A DNA stretch of 64,000 nucleotides from an uncultured Pseudomonadales bacterium. GTDB lineage: Bacteria > Pseudomonadota > Gammaproteobacteria > Pseudomonadales > Azotimanducaceae. The notes below the pieces were generated by a model that did no database searches, was not told the origin of the DNA, and saw nothing but the letters and a program-made list of their open reading frames with translations. The stretch covers positions 1 through 64,000 of the forward strand of contig CAJJAX010000038.1 in assembly GCA_905182155.1 (NCBI GenBank), written 5' to 3'. The translations under genes and the position numbers were made by a program. Each line of letters starts with the position of its first letter. The stretch's first letter is position 1. Shown piece by piece: positions 37,590 to 47,108 of this stretch.

Positions 37590-38088
37590 GACTCACGGGG
37601 TTGAGCTGCCAGAGCGCAAAGTTCAGTGCGGACGCGAAGGTCACCCAAAGCGCATAGGGCGCGAGCAGCCACGCGCTCAGACCATCCACTTGACGCGCCC
37701 CTTGGATCAGGCCGGCAATCAGCAGCAGTAAGATTGAAATATTAAGCATGGCCAACGCGCCCCAATGCCAGACAAAAAACACCCAAGACCAAAGTCCGTT
37801 TAACAAGAGTTGCCCGTAGAAAAACAGCAGCACTGGGTGTGCTAAGTGTAACGTTCGCCGCCAAATGCGGTAACCGGAATAGGCCATCATGAGGTAAAGC
37901 GTCGTCCAAACAGGGCCGAACAAGGCGGCGGGTGGCGCCCAAGTGGGTTGGCTTAGCGCGGCGTAAAAGCTTCCTGCTTGGATTGAGCCAATACTGCCGA
38001 TGACAGCGGTCAGGCTGGTTAGGCCGAAGAGGACGAGTGCGGCCTTAATGCGCGATCCGCTCGGGCTCATAAGGTTAGCGCGGGCCAT
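37579..38088 (-). CDS. tspO: TspO/MBR family tryptophan-rich sensory protein
   Basis: 169 residues, five membrane helices. Family blocks are SQPTWAPPAALFGPVWTTLYLMMAYSGYRIWR, LNGLWSWVFF and TFASALNFALWQLNP. Bacterial TspO binds porphyrins and affects tetrapyrrole or light and stress responses. First gene of a two-gene unit with the solute-binding-like protein. The first 10-14 residues before the first helix are polar; an alternative downstream ATG exists (MSPSGSRIKAAL). Confidence 0.93.
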   Translation of the reverse strand: MARANLMSPSGSRIKAALVLFGLTSLTAVIGSIGSIQAGSFYAALSQPTWAPPAALFGPVWTTLYLMMAYSGYRIWRRTLHLAHPVLLFFYGQLLLNGLWSWVFFVWHWGALAMLNISILLLLIAGLIQGARQVDGLSAWLLAPYALWVTFASALNFALWQLNPVSLAF

Positions 38089-38505
38089 ATGCTAGCAACA
38101 TTGGCGTTGTTTTGCGGTTCATGGTGACGAGGGTTCCTTGATGGCAGAATGCCGGGCGGTTCAGCGCCGGCGTACAGCGCGAGCTTCTGTGCGCGGGGCC
38201 CGCTGATGGTGTTGAATGTGTTGACGCATGGTTTGTGACAATGCTTTAGTTGGACCTTATCACGAAGGGTTGATGGCGGACGGGTGAATTGACTGGAAAA
38301 GTCGCGATTGTGACGGGTATGACGATCACCCTCAATGGCCGGCGGCGTATGCCATAGTGGTTGGGTTGGCCGAACAAGGCGTTGAGTTTGTCCGGCCTAA
38401 GTTTGGATTCGGCATCTTCCCGGTCTTTGCGCGGTTGTTGAGCGACCCAATAATGGCAGGGTGCAAACAAGGTCAGGCAGCATTAACTTTGAGCGAAAGG
38501 TGTAA
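38089..38505. other. Gene-free stretch
   Basis: 417 bp. Small minus-strand frames here show no family features. A ten-residue SDR-like phrase (LTGKVAIVTG) can be read near 38288-38317 but nothing SDR-like continues. No repeat or RNA gene. Confidence 0.4.
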
Positions 38506-39063
38506 ATGATCGAGAACAAGGAAATAGACATGCAGCATGGGTTCCCAGGCGTCTTTCAATACGCCTATTTCGTTGAAAACCTGGCGGCTTCCGCTGCGCA
38601 GTTTGCCGCATTGCTGGGGGCGGGTCCTTTTTTCATCACGCGGCACCACAAGACCGACGCGTTTATGTATCAAGATACTTCGTTAGAGGCGGATGTTTCC
38701 TATGCGTTTGGTTATGCCGGCGCCGCTCAAATTCAACTCATCGAGCAGCACGATGCCACCCCATCGATTTACCTTGATATGTTTCCATCGGGGTCCTTTG
38801 GTTTGCATCACGTTGCTAAGTTGGTCGAAGATTATCCGGCCGCCAAGCAGGCATTGGTTGATCAAGGTATCGCCCTGTCGTGTGAGTTGTATGCCGATGG
38901 GGTTTGGGCATCCTATTTTGACACCCGGCCGCAGATCCATTGTTATACCGAGCTGCACTCTATCTCGGAGCGTATCCTCAAAACTTTTTCCCGTTGGCAG
39001 GCGGCGCATCAAAATTGGCATCCTGGGGCGCCGATTTTTATTGAACCTGCATCGGGCACTTGA
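38506..39063 (+). CDS. VOC (glyoxalase/bleomycin-resistance) family protein
   Basis: 185 residues. FQYAYFVENLAASAAQFAALLGAGPFF is the standard VOC opening (bab-bb fold) and the repeated half starts at FGLHHVAKLVEDYPAAKQALV. Likely metal ligands include H in LHHVA and E in CYTELHS. Proteins of this subgroup sit near aromatic and steroid catabolic genes as lyases, dioxygenases or isomerases. It is 86 bp upstream of the monooxygenase and probably co-transcribed. ATG follows AAAGGTGTAA. Confidence 0.85.
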   Translation: MIENKEIDMQHGFPGVFQYAYFVENLAASAAQFAALLGAGPFFITRHHKTDAFMYQDTSLEADVSYAFGYAGAAQIQLIEQHDATPSIYLDMFPSGSFGLHHVAKLVEDYPAAKQALVDQGIALSCELYADGVWASYFDTRPQIHCYTELHSISERILKTFSRWQAAHQNWHPGAPIFIEPASGT

Positions 39064-39149
39064 GGAATGACTTGAGCCGAAGTGCAGGGCATGATGGTTT
39101 TAAAAGTCGGCGGCAAAAAATGTAACCCAACCTAATCCAAGGACATCTG

Positions 39150-41093
39150 ATGACATTACCGGGAACGAACGACACGCTTCGAGACGCCTTACAAGATGTG
39201 AACACCCCCAACTTGTTGTTGGTCTTAGCGACCATCACAGGCGATGACATTTGGTTGAGCGACCGGTATGCGCCGGCGGCCATTGAGGCGCCCGAGGGCA
39301 GTTTGTTCCCGGATGACTCCGGCGGCTATAGCCCAGAGTTGACCGTTGAAATTCGCGAGCAGGCCATTGAGATTCTCGCAGGGGTCCGAGATGGCCATCG
39401 ACCCTTAGGAGCGACCCCTAATCTCGCGCGCTTCCACCACATGCTTGAGTTCTCAACCGGTGAGGCGGTTGAGCTTGGCACTGCAGAAATGTTGATGGAG
39501 GAAACCCGCTTTAAAAACCGCGATACCCAGTGGTTACCAGAGCTTCAAACTGCTGTGACGAACGGCCAAGCAGCAGATTTTCGGGTTCTGATTGTTGGTG
39601 CGGGTATGTCTGGCCTCGGCACAGCAGCCAAGCTGAAAGAAGCGGGCATCGCCTTTACCATTCTTGAAAAGAACGATGCCGTGGGCGGTACCTGGTACGA
39701 AAACCGTTATCCGGACTGCGGGGTTGATACGCCGAACCATTTTTATTCGTACTCGTTCCATCGAAATCCCGATTGGTCTGGGTATTTCTCTAAGCGCGAT
39801 GAGCTCCATGCTTATTTCGAGCAGTGCGCGGACGAGTTCAACATCCGAGACCACATCCAATTTGGCTGTTCGGTAACGCGGATGGTTTTTGACGAAGACC
39901 AAAACACCTGGTCGGTATCCTATTCAAGTGGCAGTGGTGAGCCGCAAACCGAGACGTTTAACGCGGTGGTGAGCGCTGTGGGCCAGTTGAACCAGCCGTC
40001 CATACCGAAGATCGAGGGTTTATCATCATTCCAAGGCTCGATGTGGCATTCGGCGAGATGGCAGGATGAGGATTTAACGGGCAAGCGCGTCGGTGTGATC
40101 GGCACCGGCTGCAGTTGCGTTCAACTCTTGCCGAAGACGGCTGATCGTGCAGACCATACGCTGGTCTTTCAGCGAACCCCGCATTGGGTGGCGCCGGCGC
40201 GAGACTACTACAAACCGGTTGAGCCAGGTTTAATTTGGGCGCTGAACCACATCCCATATTATGCTGAGTTTCATCGGGCTCGAATGATCCTGATCTTTGG
40301 GGATCGGTCTTGGCCAGCGGTGGTGGTTGATCCCGCCTGGGAAGATCAGTCTGTTTCAGTCAATGAAGCCAACCACGCGATGCGAGAAGTGCTGATTGAT
40401 TTTGTTAAAACAGGCTTGGGCTCAAAACAAGATTATGTGCCGCATTGCGTCCCGGACTTCCCAGTCTGGGGAAAGCGGTTAATTGTCGATAATGGTTGGT
40501 ATGAAACCCTCGCTAGAGTGGATGTGAGTTTGGTCTCGGATGGGATCAAGCGGGTCACGGAAACAGGTATCGAAACAACAGACGGTGATCACCACGCCCT
40601 GGACGTTCTGATCTTGGCGACCGGGTTTAAGTCCAATGAATTGCTGTCACCGATGCAGATCGTGGGACTGGGCGGGCAGGAATTGGCGAGCGTCTGGGGC
40701 GACGCGGCCAACGCCTATAAGGGAACCAGTATGCCGGGCTTTCCGAACTTGTTTTGTCTGTATGGTCCGAATACCAATATCGTTCATGGCGGCAGCATTA
40801 TTTATCAGATCGAATGTCAAATTCATTACGTGATGCAGTGTCTCACCCTCTTGGTGTCGAGTGATATTAAGGCGCTGGACGTACGCGAAGAGATCAACGA
40901 GGAATACAACAAAGCGGTTCAGGCCACCAGTGAGCAGCTTGCTTGGGGCCATCCCAGTGTTGAGAGTTGGTACAAAAATCAGTCGGGTCAAGTCATCAAC
41001 AACTCACCGTTTAGTTTACAAAAATTCTGGGCGGTCACCCACGATCTAGAACCCTCGGATTACAGACTGTTAAGAACCGGTTCAAATTTGTAG
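39150..41093 (+). CDS. Flavin-dependent Baeyer-Villiger monooxygenase (HAPMO-like)
   Basis: 647 residues. A 140-residue N-terminal extension precedes the flavin fold, as in 4-hydroxyacetophenone monooxygenase. FAD motif GAGMSG at 150-155, NADPH-domain GTGCSC at 318-323, and the Baeyer-Villiger fingerprint FQGSMWHSARWQ at 294-305 (FxGxxxHxxxW). Converts a ketone into an ester or lactone using NADPH and oxygen. Together with the VOC gene, SDRs and esterase-like genes, this suggests ketone breakdown; the substrate is unknown. Confidence 0.92.
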   Translation: MTLPGTNDTLRDALQDVNTPNLLLVLATITGDDIWLSDRYAPAAIEAPEGSLFPDDSGGYSPELTVEIREQAIEILAGVRDGHRPLGATPNLARFHHMLEFSTGEAVELGTAEMLMEETRFKNRDTQWLPELQTAVTNGQAADFRVLIVGAGMSGLGTAAKLKEAGIAFTILEKNDAVGGTWYENRYPDCGVDTPNHFYSYSFHRNPDWSGYFSKRDELHAYFEQCADEFNIRDHIQFGCSVTRMVFDEDQNTWSVSYSSGSGEPQTETFNAVVSAVGQLNQPSIPKIEGLSSFQGSMWHSARWQDEDLTGKRVGVIGTGCSCVQLLPKTADRADHTLVFQRTPHWVAPARDYYKPVEPGLIWALNHIPYYAEFHRARMILIFGDRSWPAVVVDPAWEDQSVSVNEANHAMREVLIDFVKTGLGSKQDYVPHCVPDFPVWGKRLIVDNGWYETLARVDVSLVSDGIKRVTETGIETTDGDHHALDVLILATGFKSNELLSPMQIVGLGGQELASVWGDAANAYKGTSMPGFPNLFCLYGPNTNIVHGGSIIYQIECQIHYVMQCLTLLVSSDIKALDVREEINEEYNKAVQATSEQLAWGHPSVESWYKNQSGQVINNSPFSLQKFWAVTHDLEPSDYRLLRTGSNL

Positions 41094-41097
41094 TGCC

Positions 41098-41700
41098 TTA
41101 AACGAGGTCCAACAGTACCGGGGCCACGCTGAGCAGCAGTAGGGTGGCCGCTGTGCGATTAAACCAAGCGAGCCTGCGTTGACTGGTGAGCTTGCGGGCG
41201 ATGAAGGCGCCTGCGCCCGCCCACAGAAGCACGGAGCCGACGGTCACTAAGAAAAACAGGGTGATTAAAATCACGACCTCGCTGAGCAGGATGCTGGCCG
41301 GGTCCGTGTAGGCCGAAATCGCCGAGATAATCACAACAACCCCTTTGGGGTTTATCCACTGGAATAAAACCGCTTCGATAAATCGCATCGGGCGCTGCGC
41401 ATTTTGGCGCTCAAGGGTGTGACTGATTAGCAACCGGTAGGCGATCAGCAGGATCAGGATCAAACCTACGAGCCTCAAAATGATTTGCAACATGGGAATC
41501 GCGGTCAGCAGCCACCCAAGACCGAAAGCCGCGATGGCAACCAGCAGGGTAAAGCCTAGAATGACGCCGGCCATGTGCGGCCAGGTCGCGCGGAAGCCAA
41601 AATTGGCGCTCGAGGCGGCCAGGAGCAGGTTGTTGGGGCCAGGGGTAAAGGCCGCAACCGTTGCAAAAAGGGTTAGCGAAATGAGTTCGGTCAGTTCCAC
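41098..41700 (-). CDS. LysE/RhtB family exporter
   Basis: 200 residues from GTG 41700 (AGGAC upstream); an open frame from TTG 41727 adds nine residues. Six hydrophobic helices with the family motif FTPGPNNLLLAASSANFGF near the N-terminus and FQWINPKGVVVIISAI in the middle. Exports amino acids or related small molecules across the inner membrane. Ends four bases from the monooxygenase stop, convergent. Confidence 0.88.
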   Translation of the reverse strand: MELTELISLTLFATVAAFTPGPNNLLLAASSANFGFRATWPHMAGVILGFTLLVAIAAFGLGWLLTAIPMLQIILRLVGLILILLIAYRLLISHTLERQNAQRPMRFIEAVLFQWINPKGVVVIISAISAYTDPASILLSEVVILITLFFLVTVGSVLLWAGAGAFIARKLTSQRRLAWFNRTAATLLLLSVAPVLLDLV

Positions 41701-41790
41701 AGATCGAGTCCTGGTCAGAGCGCGCAATTATAGAGGAAACGATCCGTAGGGATTTAATTATTTAAGCAGCAGGGACCTGGGCACTGGGTT

Positions 41791-44700
41791 CTAAGGCAAT
41801 AGCGCCTTGCTTGGAATCCGCACCATGAGTTGACGGATGGATCCTGAACGATCAATCAATTGGGCACTTATCGGCTTTGGCAGGCTTTGGCCGGGTATCG
41901 AAGTCACGCCGCCGTCGGCGTTGGTGACCTCGATGCTGAACGCTTGATCTGTCAATTGATAAATGATCGGGACTTGGCACCAGGTGAATCCGAGGGCCTG
42001 TTTGGGGAGATCTAACTGCTGCCAGTCACCCGTTGCATTCAGGTATTCAAATACGATTGCCTCGCCGCTGAAGGCCGCGCGCTTGAGAAGTCTCGGGTCA
42101 AAGCTCACGTGACCTTGTTGGATTCTAAGGCCAAGCTCACCAAACCGGGTTAGCACTTCTTCTTTAACCTGACCGGTCATCCCGGGTTGTTGCGCGCCAG
42201 CATGTTTGGGTGTGTGCGAATAGGGATCGGTTGGAAAGGCGCCAAATTCTTGGGGGCTCTTATTAAATCCGAAACCCGCTCGAATTTGGTAATAATGGTT
42301 GGCCAGTTGTTCCAGCGTTTTGCTGTCAGCGCCTTGGTCAACCGCTGCGAAGTAGGTTTCCTGAACCGCGAGCAACAGTTTCGCCACCATGTGCCAGTAG
42401 ATGCAGCCCAAGCCTTCAAAGCCAAACATACCGCCGGACCGGCCGGTGAAGGCATGGTGATTAAAGACGCGTTCAAAGATTTGGTGCACGCCGTCAATGG
42501 CCGCTTGCGGGTCCTCGAGGGCGTAGTCTTTGAGGGTGCTTTGTAAGGTCTCGTTTAAGGTATCAATATTGGTACAGTCCGCATGGAACCTTAAATCGCC
42601 GTTTGGGTCTTTGTGAATCAGTCGTTGATCGCGCGCAGCCAGCATTTTGCTGATGAGGGCGTTGTCTTGGGCGCTGGCCGCAGAGAATCGGTTTTTATCC
42701 AAGAAGTCCGTTAGCGCTCTATCTGGGTACAACATGAAGGTCTCTTGGTCCGGTCGATAGATGTCGCTCTCAAACAAAGCGTCAAGAACAGCGATGGCGG
42801 CGACTGGATCCAGTGCTTTGGCGCTCAAGATCGCAACTTGTCCTTCCAGCATCGGGTACAAGTGCGTGATCGAGGTGCGCTGGTTTTCGGTCTTCAATAA
42901 GTTATAAGTCTGGTAGAGGCCATCCTCGCGGTGATTGTCGGCAATGGTTCGGTCGAATAGGGTTAAGGCAGAATCGATGAGCGATTCGATCAAAGATCGT
43001 TCAAAGACACCTGTCTCGAGTACATCGGCTTCGTAGACCCGTGCTCTGTACTGGCTCCCAGCCTCACCAAGGGCTTTTAGGCTGCTGAATCGCTGCTCTG
43101 CACTAATGGGAGTGTTCTGTACCGAGGCCCTGATGTCTTTTAGGATGCCGTTTGTACGCGCAAGCCAATCACCCACCGCGTCGGTCAGATTGACCTGATG
43201 AGAACAGGTTGCCAGGCTCGTTTTCAAAAACTGGGTATAGCGCCTGAGATAGCACAAGGTGACAAACGAGACCCCTGAACCCACCAAAGCGTTATTGCCA
43301 TCGTTCCATTCGGGTCGTTGGGTATTGAGCCAGATACCGCCACCGACAACGAAATTGGATAACTTACTCAGCAGCGGCACCAGAAGTTTTTCCAACAAAG
43401 TGACTTGATAGACTTGATTGTCAGCGGTCAAGATCAGCTTGCCATCCCCGCCGAGTGCTAATGTCCTGACTTCGATCTGATTGGCCAGCGCCTCGTCATA
43501 CAAAACCGTGTTCTTCGGATCTTGAACCATGTCCTCGAAGGGTTTTAGCCTGTAGGGCACGTTCGCATAACTGAATAAAGGCTCGGTCATTAATTCAGTC
43601 AAAAGACCCGGGTGAAACGCCTCAGACAGCTCCAGAAATTTCAGGAGGTAGATGATTTGATGGTCTCCCCAGTAACCGATGTAGCTCCAAGGGTCTTCTA
43701 AGTCTTCGACTTCCCAATCGAACCCATCTTGGGTAACCCGATAGGGGTTATAGCCATCGATGGTGGAGGCATTCACAAATTTTGCAATCATGCTGGGAAT
43801 AAAATCAGGAAAGCTGAGGCTTAAGGCTTCCCAGTTTTGAAAAATGTCCCGCCAATTGCCTTCGTAAGCCAGTAATCGCTGACCATCCGCGTCTTTAAGT
43901 TTTATTTCGAAATGGTTCCAAGGCCGGGATGGGTCACCATGCCGGCGGCCAAAGCTAATGGGTAGATACGCTTGGGCAAGTCGCTGCAATTGCTTTGACT
44001 GACTTTTGGCGATGCAGGCCATGAAGGTACTTCGATGGCACTGAGCGGGCAAGTCTTGCAAGGCTTGTTCGGCTTGGGGCAGCAGGATCTGGTTAAAGGT
44101 TTGTACTGATTTTAGAAAATCTGTTTTGGTAATTAATCCATGGTCGATAAAGGTGCCGCCCCGCATGATGTTGAACAGAACGTTGGCGTAATGATGCACG
44201 GTCACGGTTTCTTCGCCTGAGGCTTGCAGGCCATCGCTGCCAGCAACCAGACGGGCCAATTCTCGGCTCCCCAATGCGACATCCTTGTGGATTGCTTGCC
44301 GCAAGGCGGTTGGGTCTTTTAACCTCGCTTTTAAGGCGATGACCTGGCTTTGATTGCTTTGGGTGTCGGCGACGATGTCCCAGGATTGGTCCTGGCTCGG
44401 CGGGAGGGTCAGTCGGGCGTGGGTAAGGTGCAGGCCGCGTACGCCCTTTGTTTCCGATGTCGGTACCAGTTGTTCATTTAGCAGGAACTGCTGTAATTGT
44501 TCCGTCGAGATGAGGGTTTCAGCATCGGTCAGTCCGAGACTGAAAACGGTATTGGCCCGGAGGGATTCATTCGCCTGGGCACGATCTGAAATCGCAGAAT
44601 AGAGCGTGTAGAGGCCCAATGCGGTTTGCTGATCGAGTTCGCTGCGTTTATAGGCGTCAACGAGATTGCTCGAGGAGTCTTGAATGGCCCGTGGGGTGTT

Positions 44701-45243
44701 TGCTGGTAAAATATTTTGCAATCCAGTCAGCAATGTTAACGCAACAGTCTGTTGGCCATGATTCAGCAGTTCGCAGCTTGCAACAAACCCGAATTGCTCG
44801 CTGGTAGACCAGGTCAGTCGGAAGGTCAACTGCAGTTCATGGTGAATTTCTTCAAAACAGATCTTGGTTCCGAGCGTATTCTTGTACAGGTTGCGCGTGC
44901 ACGGACCCTTCCAAGGCTTTTGATGGAAGAACGGTGACCAAATTTGCGGTTGACCCTCAGTCTGCACTTTGATGTGGGTGAGGGCGCCGGTGTGTTGATG
45001 GCCTTCGTGGATTCGATCGACTGGAATATAGGGGAATAAGGCATACTCTGGTGAGCTTCGACCAGCGGTTAAACCAGACGATGATGAGATAAACAGCCAG
45101 TGATCACCGCTCGAGGCCAGGCTGATGAAAAATGGTGGCAAGGCATCAACGTCACAAATTTGATAATAGCGTTCGCCCGCAAAGGTGACGAATGCGTCGG
45201 ACCCAGCCAGGGCGCTGGCCGGTGTGATGTTTAGGTGTTGCAT
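41791..45243 (-). CDS. Very large GH-Q-clan-like glycoside phosphorylase/hydrolase candidate
   Basis: 1,150 residues from ATG 45243 (GAGGG upstream; the open frame to TTG 45267 is less likely). No signal peptide, so cytoplasmic. The N-terminal 400 residues look beta-rich; the centre is helical and carries GNWRDIFQNWEALSLSFPDFI, DPWSYIGYWGDHQIIYLLKF and RPEWNDGNNALVGSGVS (EWNDG at 645-649). In cellobiose-phosphorylase-type GH94 enzymes the general acid is the Asp of a WNDG motif, and GH149/GH161 beta-1,3-glucan phosphorylases are of similar size, so a phosphorylase is plausible. Exact CAZy family not assigned. Divergent from a LacI regulator. Confidence 0.6.
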   Translation of the reverse strand: MQHLNITPASALAGSDAFVTFAGERYYQICDVDALPPFFISLASSGDHWLFISSSSGLTAGRSSPEYALFPYIPVDRIHEGHQHTGALTHIKVQTEGQPQIWSPFFHQKPWKGPCTRNLYKNTLGTKICFEEIHHELQLTFRLTWSTSEQFGFVASCELLNHGQQTVALTLLTGLQNILPANTPRAIQDSSSNLVDAYKRSELDQQTALGLYTLYSAISDRAQANESLRANTVFSLGLTDAETLISTEQLQQFLLNEQLVPTSETKGVRGLHLTHARLTLPPSQDQSWDIVADTQSNQSQVIALKARLKDPTALRQAIHKDVALGSRELARLVAGSDGLQASGEETVTVHHYANVLFNIMRGGTFIDHGLITKTDFLKSVQTFNQILLPQAEQALQDLPAQCHRSTFMACIAKSQSKQLQRLAQAYLPISFGRRHGDPSRPWNHFEIKLKDADGQRLLAYEGNWRDIFQNWEALSLSFPDFIPSMIAKFVNASTIDGYNPYRVTQDGFDWEVEDLEDPWSYIGYWGDHQIIYLLKFLELSEAFHPGLLTELMTEPLFSYANVPYRLKPFEDMVQDPKNTVLYDEALANQIEVRTLALGGDGKLILTADNQVYQVTLLEKLLVPLLSKLSNFVVGGGIWLNTQRPEWNDGNNALVGSGVSFVTLCYLRRYTQFLKTSLATCSHQVNLTDAVGDWLARTNGILKDIRASVQNTPISAEQRFSSLKALGEAGSQYRARVYEADVLETGVFERSLIESLIDSALTLFDRTIADNHREDGLYQTYNLLKTENQRTSITHLYPMLEGQVAILSAKALDPVAAIAVLDALFESDIYRPDQETFMLYPDRALTDFLDKNRFSAASAQDNALISKMLAARDQRLIHKDPNGDLRFHADCTNIDTLNETLQSTLKDYALEDPQAAIDGVHQIFERVFNHHAFTGRSGGMFGFEGLGCIYWHMVAKLLLAVQETYFAAVDQGADSKTLEQLANHYYQIRAGFGFNKSPQEFGAFPTDPYSHTPKHAGAQQPGMTGQVKEEVLTRFGELGLRIQQGHVSFDPRLLKRAAFSGEAIVFEYLNATGDWQQLDLPKQALGFTWCQVPIIYQLTDQAFSIEVTNADGGVTSIPGQSLPKPISAQLIDRSGSIRQLMVRIPSKALLP

Positions 45244-45996
45244 AACCCTCAGCCTAGCTTTGTTCAAGATTGTTTTTATCCGGAGATGCCGTCTTTAAGA
45301 TGGTCGCCCTTAGATCCGGGTTAACCCTTTGACTTTGGATCGCTGCACCGCCTCGTAGGAGGTCAATTGGTCTTACGGAGTGCTTTAAACTCTCTTTTTC
45401 GAAGTTAATATCATCGCAGGCGACTCGGACTGTCAATCCGAAATGCGTCGAAATGGTTATCCAGTGAGGGCAATTGGACGTTTCCGGGCAGCGGGGTTGT
45501 AACGGGTGTCTATTTAACCCTGGATGGTGCCCAATTGAGCCGCCAGCTTGACGTTTGCTGAGCCGTGTTCGAGGCTTAGTTCATCAAGGGAGGGCCTATG
45601 AGTGGCGATGAAGGATCGCTCGGGGGCTTCAATGGATGATGGCGCGACGTTACAAAATGGGGTTCTCGATTTGACCCAAGCGATGGCCGCGTGAATTGCT
45701 GACAACCCTATTCAAAGACCGAGAGCCGGTGATTGGATGCGCCGATTGTGAGCGGTTTATGGGCAGCGTCGAAAACCGTCGATGGCGAAGACTGCCGCCA
45801 AGGCCTCGTCACGTCAAAGAGTGATGTTGCCTTCGAGCGCTGATCGTTTGAGCGAGCGCGGTAAAACACCCTTGTCGCAGGTTACCTTCGCATGGGGGCA
45901 GAAACGTGCTTGAATATGAAAGGATACCGGCGGGGGCCAAGCCCGGTAGTGCAGGTGAAAGTGGCCCATCAACCCAATGACTGAACGAAAACAACC
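45244..45996. other. Divergent control region between the large GH-like gene and the LacI-type gene
   Basis: About 750 bp without a supported gene. An imperfect dyad GAGT-GCTTTAA-ACTC at 45378-45392 is a weak candidate operator for the adjacent regulator. Several small frames here have no family resemblance and are not annotated. Confidence 0.4.
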
Positions 45997-47052
45997 ATGA
46001 CCGATCACGATCAAATTGAAAATCGCCGACGGACCAAGGCGCCAACCATCTTCGATGTGGCGAAAAAGGCGGGTGTTTCGATTAAAACCGTTTCTCGGGT
46101 CGTCAACGTGGAAGTCAATGTTCGGGAAAGTACTCGAGAAAAAGTCCTCGCAGCCATCGATGCGTTGCATTATCAGCCGAACACCGCAGCCCGGGTGCTG
46201 TCGGGCAAGCGCTTTTATGTCATTGGTCTGATTTACGAAAATCCCAACGAATTTAGCTATGTGCAGAAAGTCTTAAACGGGGCACTGAAAGCCTGTGAGG
46301 CTGGGGGCTATACGTTGTTGCTATTGCCGCTGACCTTGCCCAACCCGGATCTGATCCAGGATGTTCGCCGTTTTGTGTCCCAATCTCGTCTTGATGGGGT
46401 GATATTACCCGCGCCAATGGGCGATTTTACTTCGATTCAGCGCTTATTAACGGATTTGGAAATTCCTTTTGCTCGGATCGCGCCCAGAATGCCGCTTGCT
46501 GAGGGACTCAGTATCCACTGTAATGATGAACAGGCGAGTTATGAGGTCACGCAGTTCTTGATTGATCAAGGGCACCAGCGCCTAGGGTTTATTAAAGGGG
46601 ATCCGATTCATGCCGCCACAGCCCATCGATTTGAAGGCTACTTACGGGCGCTGAAAGCCAATGAGATCGAATACCACGGGGAATATGTTCAGGATGGGCA
46701 GTTCAGTTTTGAATCTGGCAAATCCGCCACCCGAGCGATGTTAGATCTTAGAGCGCCGCCGTCTGCCATTATTGCCAGCAATGATGATATGGCTGCGGGT
46801 ACGATTTTTGAGGCAAGAGAACGCGGTCTGCGCATACCGGAGGATCTATCCGTTGTTGGTTTTGACGACACGCCTATCGCGTCGAGAATCTGGCCGCCTT
46901 TAACCACTGTTCGCCAACCCATCGTCGAAATGGCAGAAGCGGTGACCGGTTTGCTGATCCAGAAACTTCGCGGGGAGACTGTCGATTTGTCTGAACGCTC
47001 GTTTGCCTGTCATGTCGTGACGCGCGCATCAACGGGTCCGAGTTATCAATAA
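45997..47052 (+). CDS. LacI family transcriptional regulator
   Basis: 351 residues. DNA-binding head TIFDVAKKAGVSIKTVSRVVN (17-37) with the hinge helix ending ARVLSGKRFYVIGL; the periplasmic-binding-like core contains IASNDDMAAGTIFEARERG and SVVGFDDTPIASRIWPPLTTV. The effector is probably a sugar or sugar phosphate released by the neighbouring enzymes. It stands between the divergent large GH-like gene and the lipoprotein glycosidase, whose frame opens at the last base of its stop codon, so it likely controls both. Confidence 0.92.
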   Translation: MTDHDQIENRRRTKAPTIFDVAKKAGVSIKTVSRVVNVEVNVRESTREKVLAAIDALHYQPNTAARVLSGKRFYVIGLIYENPNEFSYVQKVLNGALKACEAGGYTLLLLPLTLPNPDLIQDVRRFVSQSRLDGVILPAPMGDFTSIQRLLTDLEIPFARIAPRMPLAEGLSIHCNDEQASYEVTQFLIDQGHQRLGFIKGDPIHAATAHRFEGYLRALKANEIEYHGEYVQDGQFSFESGKSATRAMLDLRAPPSAIIASNDDMAAGTIFEARERGLRIPEDLSVVGFDDTPIASRIWPPLTTVRQPIVEMAEAVTGLLIQKLRGETVDLSERSFACHVVTRASTGPSYQ

Positions 47053-47108
47053 TGATGTGTTTGCTAGATTCTATTATAAGGTTGGTCCTCACTCGCCTAG
47101 GCTGGCCA

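Noticed and set aside
38288-38317. SDR-like phrase LTGKVAIVTG
   Set aside because: Ten residues only; no start and no SDR sequence follows in any frame, so chance cannot be excluded.
45378-45392. GAGT-N7-ACTC as LacI operator
   Set aside because: Arms are only four bases and lack the central CG typical of LacI-family sites; kept as a weak note only.
45514-45800. Small frames in the LacI upstream region
   Set aside because: No ribosome sites and no family match on either strand.
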